Assembly: GCA_029776255.1 (NCBI GenBank)
Contig: JAKOTN010000026.1
Coordinates: 1 to 64,000, forward strand
DNA from: Pseudomonadota bacterium
Lineage (GTDB): Bacteria > Pseudomonadota > Gammaproteobacteria > Burkholderiales > Rhodocyclaceae
Length of the DNA: 64,000 nucleotides
Direction of reading: 5' to 3'
Every line of letters starts with the position of its first letter. Positions within the stretch are counted from its first letter, which is position 1. Position numbers and translations under genes: made by a program. Positions 6,525-14,365 of the stretch are shown here, piece after piece. The notes beneath the pieces were generated by a model that made no database searches, was not told where the DNA came from, and saw nothing but the letters and a program-made list of their open reading frames with translations.

Positions 6525-6554
6525 TTGACCATGATCGACGTCATCGCTTATCCT
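6525..6554 (+). promoter_or_regulatory. Candidate sigma-70 promoter of the E1-E2-ACP cassette
   Basis: TTGACC (6525-6530), an 18-bp spacer and TATCCT (6549-6554) lie about 110 bp before the TTG start of the dehydrogenase gene. The -35 is close to consensus and the -10 is moderate. No other good pair is visible in the 200-bp gap. Confidence 0.4.
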
Positions 6555-6665
6555 CTGCGGTTCGGCGCGGAATGCTCTATTCTGCTAATCATGCCCTCTC
6601 CTGACCATTGGCTTGTGTCGGCGGCTGCCGGATATTCGTCTTAACTTGGAAGGCGACGCGATAAT

Positions 6666-8657
6666 TTGAATACCACCACCTCCCCGTTTGACCGCGATTC
6701 GCTCGGCAAACCCGTTGTCGGTCCGGACCCCAAAGCGCTGTTTGCCTTTGGTCACCTGCTTCGAGAAACCGAGAAACTGATACTCGATCTCTTTAGCCAG
6801 GGGCTGGTATCCGGAACGACCCACACCTGCCTGGGCCAGGAACTCTGCCAACTGGCGGTGGTTCGCGCGCTAAACGATCCGGACGATCATGTCCTTTCCA
6901 ATCACCGTAACCACGGTCATTTCCTGACCTACTCCGGTGACTTCACTGGCTTGGTCGCGGAAATCATGGGCCGGGCATCGGGCGTGTGCGGCGGTTTTGG
7001 CGGGAGTCAGCATATTGCCTACCGCCATTTTCACAGCAACGGCGTCCAAGCGGGGATGACCGCCATCGGCACGGGCATCGCTCTGGCGCTCAAGGCGAAG
7101 CGTAGCAAGGGAATCGTGGCGATCGTCATCGGCGACGGCACCCTGGGCGAGGGACTGCTGTATGAAAGCATGAACCTCGCGGCAGTATGGAACGCCCCGG
7201 TCCTCTTCGTCGTGGAACACAACGGCATCGCACAAACCACTTACACCCGGCACACCATCGGTGGCGACATCGCCGCGCGCGGACAAGCCTTTGGCCTCGC
7301 CACCTGGCGCGTCGACGATTGCGATCCGGAATTCATCGCCAAAACCACCGGCGTTGTCGAGCAACTGCGCGCCAACGGCGGACCCGGCATGCTGATTATC
7401 GACACCGGTCGCCTCGGCCCGCACAGCAAGGGCGACGACCTCCGCCCCGCCGAGGAACGGGAGGCGCTTCGCCTCCGCGACCCATTGCGCAAACTTGCCG
7501 AAAATCTCGACCCCGCGGAAGTGACGGCCATCGAAGCGGCGAACAAGGTCTTTCTCGACGCCGTCGAATCGTCGGCCATGGCCTCTCCGCCGGCGACTTT
7601 CGACACCACGCCACAACATGCGTTCCGAATGGCGGTGGAAAAGGATTTCGTGAATGCGGCGCCGCTATCCGCCAACGTTCGTCAGGCGCTCAACGACGCG
7701 CTCGGCCAGTTGCTGGCGCACGACGAGGCGGTGGTCGTTCTCGGCGAGGACTTGCACGACCCCTACGGTGGCGCCTTCAAAGTGACGGCGGGCCTGTCGA
7801 GCAAATTCCCGGACCGGGTCATTTCCACACCGATCAGCGAGGCCGGCATCACCGGCGCCGGCATCGGGCTGGCGATGGCCAGCAAGAAACCGGTGATCGA
7901 AATCATGTTCGCCGACTTTCTCACTCTGTGCATGGATCAGATCTATAACCACGCGGTCAAGTTTCCGGGCATGTTTCCCGACACCCGCGTGCCGCTGGTC
8001 ATTCGCACACCGTGCGGTGGCCGGCGCGGCTACGGCCCGACGCACAGCCAGAGTCCGGAAAACATTTTTGTCGCCGTGCCGGGCCTGAGCGTCGTTTATG
8101 GCAGCCATCGGCACAATCCGGGACAACTGCTGATAAACGCCGTGGAACGCTGGCCAAATCCGACGCTATTCCTGGAACACAAGCTGTTGTACGGCGAAAA
8201 GGTCGATCCGCAAGACTACGAACCCCTCGCCGGTGGTGCGGACGACCTGGGAGCGACACTGTTCCCGACGATTCGCCGCGGCGCCAGTGATCCGGACATC
8301 ACACTGCTATCGTATGGCGGCATGCTGCCGGTGGCCGAACGCGCGGCCCGCCAGCTTGAAGACGACGACGAACTGCTGGTCGAGATCGTCGCGCCGGCCC
8401 TTCTGGCACCGCTGCCGCGACAGTCGCTTCTCGCGTTGTTGGCGAACCGCCCACGCATCCTGGTGGTCGAGGAATCGCACCCGCACTTCGGCTTCGGCGC
8501 TGAAATATTGGCGACGCTGGCCGAAAACGGTTTCACCGGCAAGGTGGCACGCTTGGGCACGCCGCCCGCGCCGATCGCCGCCGCGCGCAGCCTCGAAAGC
8601 GCCCAACTCCCCGACGAGGAAGCGATCGTCGCGGCGGTGCTGGGCATGCTGCAATAG
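6666..8657 (+). CDS. Fused E1 alpha/beta subunit of a 2-oxoacid dehydrogenase, TPP-dependent
   Basis: This 663-aa protein joins both E1 subunits in one chain. The N-terminal half (about 20-320) is E1-alpha-like with the thiamine diphosphate motif G156-DGTLGEG and a downstream EHNG. The C-terminal half (about 330-660) is E1-beta-like: VVVLGEDLHDPYGG, then PISEAGITGAGIGLAM. Such enzymes decarboxylate pyruvate, branched-chain 2-oxoacids or acetoin and pass the acyl group to a lipoyl E2. The start is TTG with GGAAGG 10 nt upstream. It is first in a row with E2, ACP and exosortase-A hydrolases, which suggests acyl supply for surface-polysaccharide decoration. The substrate is not readable from sequence. 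Confidence 0.85.
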   Translation: MNTTTSPFDRDSLGKPVVGPDPKALFAFGHLLRETEKLILDLFSQGLVSGTTHTCLGQELCQLAVVRALNDPDDHVLSNHRNHGHFLTYSGDFTGLVAEIMGRASGVCGGFGGSQHIAYRHFHSNGVQAGMTAIGTGIALALKAKRSKGIVAIVIGDGTLGEGLLYESMNLAAVWNAPVLFVVEHNGIAQTTYTRHTIGGDIAARGQAFGLATWRVDDCDPEFIAKTTGVVEQLRANGGPGMLIIDTGRLGPHSKGDDLRPAEEREALRLRDPLRKLAENLDPAEVTAIEAANKVFLDAVESSAMASPPATFDTTPQHAFRMAVEKDFVNAAPLSANVRQALNDALGQLLAHDEAVVVLGEDLHDPYGGAFKVTAGLSSKFPDRVISTPISEAGITGAGIGLAMASKKPVIEIMFADFLTLCMDQIYNHAVKFPGMFPDTRVPLVIRTPCGGRRGYGPTHSQSPENIFVAVPGLSVVYGSHRHNPGQLLINAVERWPNPTLFLEHKLLYGEKVDPQDYEPLAGGADDLGATLFPTIRRGASDPDITLLSYGGMLPVAERAARQLEDDDELLVEIVAPALLAPLPRQSLLALLANRPRILVVEESHPHFGFGAEILATLAENGFTGKVARLGTPPAPIAAARSLESAQLPDEEAIVAAVLGMLQ

Positions 8658-8675
8658 TTTTCTGGAACAATCGTC

Positions 8676-9785
8676 ATGGCAACTCCGATACGCGCGCCCC
8701 GCATCAACAACAACGATGACGAAGTCAAGGTTCTGGCTTTCGATGTCCAACCGGGCACCCTGGTCAAGTCAGGACAAATCGTCGGACAGATCGAAACCGA
8801 CAAGGCGGTTCTCGATGTCGAATCGCCGGCGGACGGCTACGTGCTCGGCTTGCTGGCCAAACCGGACGACGTGGTCAAGGTCGGGAGCATTCTCCTGTGG
8901 CTTGGCGAAAGTCCCGACGAACCGATGCCGGAAGCGCCGGACGAACCGAAGGCCGGCGCGCGCGCGCTGGGAGAGACCACCGCCAAGGCGCGCCTGCTGT
9001 TGAGCAAGCACGGCCTGCGGGCGGACGCCATTCAGCCGATCGACGGGCGAATCACCGTCGAAGCCATCGAGAAACACCTCGCCGCGCGCGGCGGTTCCCA
9101 GAGCGCCGTCAACCGGACGATGGCGCCGGACCGCTCGCCGGAACCCGCGCCGGATGTCCCCGGCGTCGCCGTCAGCCTCAGCAAGGAAGAAAAGGGAATG
9201 GCCGCGACCGTGCTCTGGCATCGCGATCAGGCGGTGGCCGGCTATGTCGAAATCGAATACGACCTGGCGCCCTGGGCCGAATACGCCAAGCGGCTGCAGG
9301 ACGAAAAAGGCTGGATGATGTCCCCCTTGTTGTCGCTGATGGCCTGGCGGCTGACGCAGGCCGTGGCGAAAAACCCGCGTCTGAACGCCACGTTGCTCAA
9401 CGGCCAGCGCTACGAATACGCGACGATCAACCTCGGCTTCACCATTCAGGCCGGTGAGGCGCTCTACCTCGCGGTGGTACGGGATGCCGGTCAAATGGAC
9501 GAGCCCACCTTCGTGAACGCGCTTGGCGATCTGCAGCGTCGGGCGGCCGGGCACAAGCTGCGCGAAGCGGAAACGTCCGGCGCGACCATCGGCTTTTCCA
9601 GCATGGAGCGCTGGAAGGTGACCCGGCACATACCGATCCTACCGCCACAAACGGCGTTCATGGTCGCCCACGCCGCCGGCCGTGACGGCAAGGGCATTCT
9701 CGGCGCCAGCTACGACCATCGCATTCTCAATGGCGCGCAGGTGGTCGGCGCGCTGCGGCATCTCGCCAGACCGGCAACGAATTAG
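8676..9785 (+). CDS. Lipoyl E2 acyltransferase (2-oxoacid dehydrogenase complex) with altered catalytic motif
   Basis: The 369-aa product has a lipoyl domain (1-80; lipoyl Lys43 in IETDKAVLDVES) and a peripheral subunit-binding segment (about 105-132, KHGLRADAIQPIDGRITVEAIEKHL). The C-terminal acyltransferase domain (about 170-365) is short. The usual active-site motif DHRxxDG reads D347-H-R-I-L-N352-G, so Asp is replaced by Asn while His348 remains. It would accept the acyl group from the upstream E1 and pass it on, classically to CoA. It starts 18 bp after the E1 stop and is followed at 15 bp by an acyl carrier protein, hinting that ACP could be the acceptor. Confidence 0.82.
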   Translation: MATPIRAPRINNNDDEVKVLAFDVQPGTLVKSGQIVGQIETDKAVLDVESPADGYVLGLLAKPDDVVKVGSILLWLGESPDEPMPEAPDEPKAGARALGETTAKARLLLSKHGLRADAIQPIDGRITVEAIEKHLAARGGSQSAVNRTMAPDRSPEPAPDVPGVAVSLSKEEKGMAATVLWHRDQAVAGYVEIEYDLAPWAEYAKRLQDEKGWMMSPLLSLMAWRLTQAVAKNPRLNATLLNGQRYEYATINLGFTIQAGEALYLAVVRDAGQMDEPTFVNALGDLQRRAAGHKLREAETSGATIGFSSMERWKVTRHIPILPPQTAFMVAHAAGRDGKGILGASYDHRILNGAQVVGALRHLARPATN

Positions 9786-9800
9786 CACAGGAAAACCGTC

Positions 9801-10070
9801 ATGACGTTGACCAAAGAAAGTCTCATTGCCGCCATCAAGGCCAAGATCGTCGACATCGCCGCGCAAACCGGCGACGACGCCTCGGAACTCGAACCGGACG
9901 ACATCATTCCGGCCACCGGCCTGATCGACTCCACCGGTTTGCTCGACCTGCTGGCCTGGTATGAAAAGACCTACGACATTCCCCTGTCGCAAGAGGAACT
10001 GACCATCGACAATCTCGGTAGCCTGACGCGCATGGCGGAGTTCGTCCTGCGCCGCAAATCTCTTCCTTGA
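9801..10070 (+). CDS. Acyl carrier protein
   Basis: This 89-aa acidic helical protein has the phosphopantetheine attachment Ser44 in LIDSTGLLDLLAWYE, followed by the usual helix 2 and 3 pattern (IPLSQEELTIDNLGSLTRMAEFV). It would carry an acyl chain as a thioester in the cytosol. It sits between the E2 and two exosortase-A-associated hydrolases, the same context in which dedicated ACPs occur in XrtA exopolysaccharide loci. It is not the housekeeping fatty-acid ACP, since no fab gene is near. Partners are inferred from gene order. Confidence 0.85.
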   Translation: MTLTKESLIAAIKAKIVDIAAQTGDDASELEPDDIIPATGLIDSTGLLDLLAWYEKTYDIPLSQEELTIDNLGSLTRMAEFVLRRKSLP

Positions 10071-10107
10071 GCGACGGCAACCGGGACGCCTTTTCGTCTT
10101 TTCGCCA

Positions 10108-10950
10108 ATGAGCGCGCTGCCGACTCCATTCTTTCTCGATCTCTCGGGAAGTCGTCGTTTTGCCGTGCACCACGCGCCAAGCGGCGCGGTCGACACCTGG
10201 GGCCAGATCCTCTGTGTGCCAGCGTTCAACGAAGAAATGAACCGCTGCCGCGGCATGCTCACCCTCCAGGCCCGCGCGCTCGCCGAACAGGGCGTGGGAA
10301 CGTTGCTGGTCGACCTGCACGGCACCGGCGAGAGCGACGGCGTACACGGCGACGCGCGCTGGGAAAATTGGCGGGCGGACATCGCCGCGGGCATCGACTG
10401 GCTTGACGGACAGCCCGGCGGCTGCATCGGCCTGCTCGGCGTCCGGCTGGGGGTGGCGCTGGCCGCCGAAGCGCTCGGCAACACCACGGCGACCGGCCGC
10501 GCGCTGATCGCCTGGCAGCCGGTGATCGACGGCAAGAACTATCTCACCCAATTCATGCGCATGCGCATCGCCGGCAACATGGATCGTACCGACATCCCCA
10601 AGGAAACGACCGCCGACATGCGCGCCACGCTGGCCGCCGGCCGGTCGATCGAGATTGCGGGCTATGAAATCCATCCGGCGCTGACCAGCGCCATCGAAGG
10701 CAGCCGCCTGTCGCGAATCGTGCCGCCGCCCGCCACTCCGATCGCCTGGTTCGAGAAAAAAACCGGCGCCGGCGACGAACTGCCACCGGCCAGCGCGGCG
10801 ACGATCGAGCAATGGCGCTCCCATGGATTGCCCGTGACGGCCCAGGTGTTCGACGGCCCGCCGTTCTGGGCGGTACATGACCGCGCCAACGCCCCCGCGC
10901 TGATCGAACAGACGACCGCATGGATCGGCGGCTTGCGGGACACGCGATGA
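10108..10950 (+). CDS. Alpha/beta hydrolase 2, exosortase A system-associated
   Basis: The 280-aa protein has the alpha/beta-hydrolase outline: oxyanion part CVPAFNEEMNRCRGM, the LLVDLHGTGESDG strand-loop and IGLLGVRLGVALAAEAL. The nucleophile elbow normally GxSxG reads GVRLG here, so the catalytic Ser is absent. This fits the exosortase-A hydrolase 2 group (TIGR03101-type) as I remember it. It may therefore be a scaffold or non-classical acyl-handling protein. It overlaps hydrolase 1 by 4 bp (ATGA), so the two are probably made together. Its substrate is unknown. Confidence 0.8.
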   Translation: MSALPTPFFLDLSGSRRFAVHHAPSGAVDTWGQILCVPAFNEEMNRCRGMLTLQARALAEQGVGTLLVDLHGTGESDGVHGDARWENWRADIAAGIDWLDGQPGGCIGLLGVRLGVALAAEALGNTTATGRALIAWQPVIDGKNYLTQFMRMRIAGNMDRTDIPKETTADMRATLAAGRSIEIAGYEIHPALTSAIEGSRLSRIVPPPATPIAWFEKKTGAGDELPPASAATIEQWRSHGLPVTAQVFDGPPFWAVHDRANAPALIEQTTAWIGGLRDTR

Positions 10951-11870
10951 ATTCGCGCCCGATCCGCTTTGCGTGCGCCGGCGCGCCGCTCATCGGCATG
11001 CTGCACCCGGGGGCGGAAACTGCCGACATGGGCGTGCTGATCATGGTCGCCGGCGGTCCGCAATATCGTATCGGCGGCCACCGTCAACTGGTTTTGTGGT
11101 CCCGCGCCATGTCGGCGGCGGGTTTTCCGGTCTTTCGTTTCGACTCCCGCGGCATGGGCGACAGCTATGGCGACTATCCCGATTTCGAGGCGGTCGAGCC
11201 GGATATCCGTGCGGCCCTCGACCGCTTCTTCGAGGAAGTCCCGACGCTGAAAGAGGTTGTCCTGTGGGGCGAGTGCAATGCCTGTTCGGCGGCACTGTTC
11301 TTCGCGCACAAGGACCCGCGCGTCAAGGGTATCGCCATGCTCAACCCCTGGGTACGGACCGAAGGCGGGGCCGCGAAAACGGTCATCAAGCATTACTACC
11401 TCCAACGACTGATGGAGCGCTCGTTCTGGAGCAAGGTCGCCCGTTTCGAGTTCGACCTCGTCGGCTCGGTGCGCTCGGCGGCGCGACTGTTCAAGCTGGC
11501 GCGCCGGGCGCCGGCGGATCGGGCCGGCACGCCGGCCGATGGCGACCCGGGCGGACTGTCCTTGCCCGACCGCATGCTCCACGGCCTGAGCCGCTTCCAG
11601 GGAAAAATTCTCCTGATCATGAGTGGCCGTGATCTGGTGCCCAAGGAATTCGACGAAGTCGTCAAGAGTTCGCCCGCCTGGCAACGCGAACTGGCGGCGC
11701 ATGGCGTCGTTCGCCATGATCTGATCTACGCCGATCACACGTTTTCGACCAGCGAGTGGCGCGATCAGGTGATCGCCTGGGGAATCGACTGGCTGCAGGA
11801 CATCCGCGACACCACCGGCGGTGTTCCATCCGCCGCGAGACAAACCCGCAACGCGGTCGACAAAGGCTGA
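10947..11870 (+). CDS. Alpha/beta hydrolase 1, exosortase A system-associated
   Basis: The start is ATG 10947 inside the overlap with hydrolase 2. The 307-aa product shows VAGGPQYRIGGHRQLVLWSRAM, the strand FRFDSRGMGDSYGDYP, the elbow GECNACSA, and a late Asp/His region (SGRDLV, YADHTFS). The nucleophile position holds Cys rather than Ser. Proteins of this type (TIGR03100) occur almost only with exosortase A polysaccharide loci and are thought to act in acyl or ester chemistry of the polymer. The neighbours, an ACP and an acyltransferase-like gene, agree. Confidence 0.83.
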   Translation: MNSRPIRFACAGAPLIGMLHPGAETADMGVLIMVAGGPQYRIGGHRQLVLWSRAMSAAGFPVFRFDSRGMGDSYGDYPDFEAVEPDIRAALDRFFEEVPTLKEVVLWGECNACSAALFFAHKDPRVKGIAMLNPWVRTEGGAAKTVIKHYYLQRLMERSFWSKVARFEFDLVGSVRSAARLFKLARRAPADRAGTPADGDPGGLSLPDRMLHGLSRFQGKILLIMSGRDLVPKEFDEVVKSSPAWQRELAAHGVVRHDLIYADHTFSTSEWRDQVIAWGIDWLQDIRDTTGGVPSAARQTRNAVDKG

Positions 11871-11877
11871 AAGACAC

Positions 11878-12726
11878 GTGGCAAAACCGATCATCGAACC
11901 GATCAGCGCGGCGACATTGCCCCAGTTCGCCGCATTCCTCAGTGCCAACATGGGCAACCGGCGGCGTAGCGAAGACTGGATCGCCGGCTTGCAAACCGAC
12001 TGGCACGGCGATCGCCCGAACCACGGCTTCCTCTTGCGCGAGGAACAAACCATCGTCGGCGGCATCGGCGCTTTCTACGCCCAGCGCCGCATTCGCGGGC
12101 AAACCGAGAAATTCTGCAACATCACCAGTTGGTGTGTTCTCGACAGCCATCGCAAATGGAGCATGCCGCTGGCGATGGCGGTGATCAAACAGCCCGGCTA
12201 CCACTTCACCGATTTTTCGCCGACCCAGGTCGTGGGCGGCGTGTTGCGCTTTCTCAAATTCAAGCCATTGGATGAAGCGGTGGCGGTGATCGCCAACGCC
12301 CTCGCCGTTCCCTTGGGTGGAAAAATCGTCGCCACCCCGGCCGGGATCGCACGCGGACTGACCGGCGACGCGCGCCAGATCTGGCAGGATCACGCGCAAT
12401 TCGGCTGGCTGCGCCACGTGCTCGTCGGCCAGCCGGGTCACTGGTGCCACGTGATCTACAAGCGCGACCGCTTCAAGGGTCTCCCGAGCGCGCGAATTGT
12501 CTACCGGAGCGATGCCGACCTGCTGGCGTCGTACTTGCCGCGGCTGGCGTGGCACTTCCTCGGCGCCGGCATGGTCACCACGCAGATCGAGCGCCGTTTT
12601 CTTCGCGACCTGCCTCGCTTCAGCCGCTTGCGCACCGGGTTCAACCCCAAGTTGTACCTTAGCGCCACCCTGCGAGACGAAGACATCGATTATCTCTACT
12701 CCGAATCCGTGGCGCTGGATTTATGA
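11878..12726 (+). CDS. GNAT/acyltransferase-like protein of the exopolysaccharide cassette
   Basis: I chose GTG 11878, 7 bp after the hydrolase 1 stop; the longer frame to 11821 lies inside that gene. The 282-aa product starts VAKPIIEPISAATLPQFAAFL and contains LREEQTIVGGIGAFYAQRRI followed by FCNITSWCVLDSHRKWSMPLAMAVI. This is the strand-loop-helix pattern of a GNAT acyl-CoA/ACP-binding fold. A second half (about 150-280) is of unknown fold. With the ACP and hydrolases upstream, it is a plausible final acyl-transfer enzyme acting on a sugar nucleotide or lipid-linked glycan. That role is inferred. Confidence 0.6.
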   Translation: MAKPIIEPISAATLPQFAAFLSANMGNRRRSEDWIAGLQTDWHGDRPNHGFLLREEQTIVGGIGAFYAQRRIRGQTEKFCNITSWCVLDSHRKWSMPLAMAVIKQPGYHFTDFSPTQVVGGVLRFLKFKPLDEAVAVIANALAVPLGGKIVATPAGIARGLTGDARQIWQDHAQFGWLRHVLVGQPGHWCHVIYKRDRFKGLPSARIVYRSDADLLASYLPRLAWHFLGAGMVTTQIERRFLRDLPRFSRLRTGFNPKLYLSATLRDEDIDYLYSESVALDL

Positions 12727-13094
12727 ACCGACGGCCCGTCGCCGTGTATGAATGTCGCCGGCGCGGAATTAGGCGGCAGGCGTTTTGTCGGCTGGCAACT
12801 TCGGCGTTTGGCGACGCGGCGCTCACCACCGAGAAGGCGAGCCAGAACGCCTGCCGAATCGACGGCGTGACAAGCGGTTTTTTGCGCATTCCGCGCATTT
12901 ATGCACGCACGGGCGCAATCGCAATCGTTATCATCCACTTGGCTCGTCTTGGTCGGTGAGTTCCGCGACACGGCGGCGATCGGCGACATGGCGACGGCTC
13001 CCCGACCAGGAATGCCGTAACGACGGAGCCGCGCGCGGCGCGTGACTTTCCCGCGACAGCGGCTGCCAAGGCACAAACCGGAACACGGAACACC
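12727..13094. other. 368-bp gap between acyltransferase-like and glycosyltransferase genes
   Basis: Short open frames exist here on both strands, but none has a ribosome site or protein-like composition. No clear sigma-70 promoter, hairpin terminator or repeat is seen. It may hold a promoter for the glycosyltransferase operon that I cannot recognise. Confidence 0.5.
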
Positions 13095-14348
13095 ATGCCC
13101 AACAACAAGCGCCTTCTGATGATTGCCTACCATTTCCCGCCGGTGCGGGTCAGCAGCGGCATTCAGCGGACCTTGAAATTCTGCACCTACCTTCGCGAAT
13201 ACGGCTGGGATCCGCTCGTGCTGACCATTACACCGGCGGCCTACGAAGTCACCAGCACCGACCAGCTCAAGGAAATCCCCGACGATGTCGTCGTCGAACG
13301 CGCTTTCGGTCTGGACAGCGCCCGCCAGCTGGCCATCGGCGGCAGATACTTCCGCTGGATGGCGCAGCCGGACCGCTGGATAAGCTGGTGGCCGGGCGCG
13401 GTATGGACCGGCATGCGGATGATCAAGCGCTATCGACCGGCGGCGATCATGTCCACTTTCCCGATCGCCACCGCTCACCGGATCGGTCTCAGTCTGCGCA
13501 AACGAAGCGGCTTGCCCTGGGTGGCCGATTTCCGGGACTCGATGACCGAGCCGGGCTATCCGCGCGACCCCCTGACCTGGAAAGTGCAGCGCCAGCTTGA
13601 GCAACAGGTGGTGCGGCACTGTTCGAAGGCGTTGTTTACAACGGAGCCGACGCGGGAAATGTACGTCGAGCGCTACCCGGACTACCCCGCCGACCATTGG
13701 GCGGTTATCGAAAACGGTTTCGATGAAGAGAATTTTCTCGAAGCCGAGGAAGACCTCGACCCGCGACCCTTGGGCGCCCCAGGCCAGATCACGCTGGTGC
13801 ATAGCGGCGTGCTCTACCCCGAGGAGCGCGATCCGCGACCCTTCTTCGCGGCGCTGGGCGCACTCAAACGCCGCGGCGACATCGACGGCGCGCGCCTGCA
13901 GGTCGTTTTGCGCGCCACCGGCAGCGACCACCTGTATCGCCCGATGATCGACCAGCTAGACATCGCCGACATCGTTCGTCTCGAACCGGTGGTCGCCTAT
14001 CGGGACGCGCTGCGGGAACTCCTGCGCGCCGACGGGCTGCTGCTGTTCCAGGGCAGCATCTGCAACCATCAGGTGCCCGCCAAGATTTACGAGTATTATC
14101 GCGCCGGCAGGCCGATCCTCGCCCTGGTCGACGTCAACGGAATCAGCGCCAACATGCTGAAAAGCATGCACATTCCAGACATCGTCGACATCACCGACGC
14201 CGAGGGCATCGCGGCGACGATTCTGCGCCTCCTTGACCGTTTGCGGTCTGGCGAAAGCCGTGGCGTGGCACGCGAAGCCGCGGCGAAAAATTCCCGAAAA
14301 TCCCGCAGCGCCGAACTTGCCGAGCTGTTACACCAACTGACACCCTGA
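13095..14348 (+). CDS. Glycosyltransferase family 4-like protein
   Basis: The 417-aa cytosolic protein has a GT-B outline. The N-terminal domain starts KRLLMIAYHFPPVRVSSGIQR. The C-terminal nucleotide-sugar domain contains ITLVHSGVLYPEERD and ends with VPAKIYEYYRAGRPILALVD. The latter replaces the EX7E loop region (KIYEYYRAGRPIL). GT4 enzymes add a sugar from a nucleotide donor with retention. It leads a run with an alpha/alpha-toroid-like protein and a flippase, so it probably builds a surface glycan repeat. Donor and acceptor are unknown. Confidence 0.8.
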   Translation: MPNNKRLLMIAYHFPPVRVSSGIQRTLKFCTYLREYGWDPLVLTITPAAYEVTSTDQLKEIPDDVVVERAFGLDSARQLAIGGRYFRWMAQPDRWISWWPGAVWTGMRMIKRYRPAAIMSTFPIATAHRIGLSLRKRSGLPWVADFRDSMTEPGYPRDPLTWKVQRQLEQQVVRHCSKALFTTEPTREMYVERYPDYPADHWAVIENGFDEENFLEAEEDLDPRPLGAPGQITLVHSGVLYPEERDPRPFFAALGALKRRGDIDGARLQVVLRATGSDHLYRPMIDQLDIADIVRLEPVVAYRDALRELLRADGLLLFQGSICNHQVPAKIYEYYRAGRPILALVDVNGISANMLKSMHIPDIVDITDAEGIAATILRLLDRLRSGESRGVAREAAAKNSRKSRSAELAELLHQLTP

Positions 14349-14365
14349 CATCGAGACTCGCCACC

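Noticed and set aside
8769-9629. A 286-codon open frame on the minus strand within the E2 gene
   Set aside because: It is the complement of a lipoyl/E2 gene whose domains are clear.
10662-12065. A 467-codon open frame on the minus strand
   Set aside because: It lies antisense to the two exosortase-associated hydrolases and the acyltransferase-like gene, with no ribosome site and no domain pattern.
12696-13931. A 411-codon open frame on the minus strand
   Set aside because: It runs antisense to a clear glycosyltransferase gene and has low-complexity, Arg/Gly/Ala-rich sequence typical of a GC-rich shadow frame.
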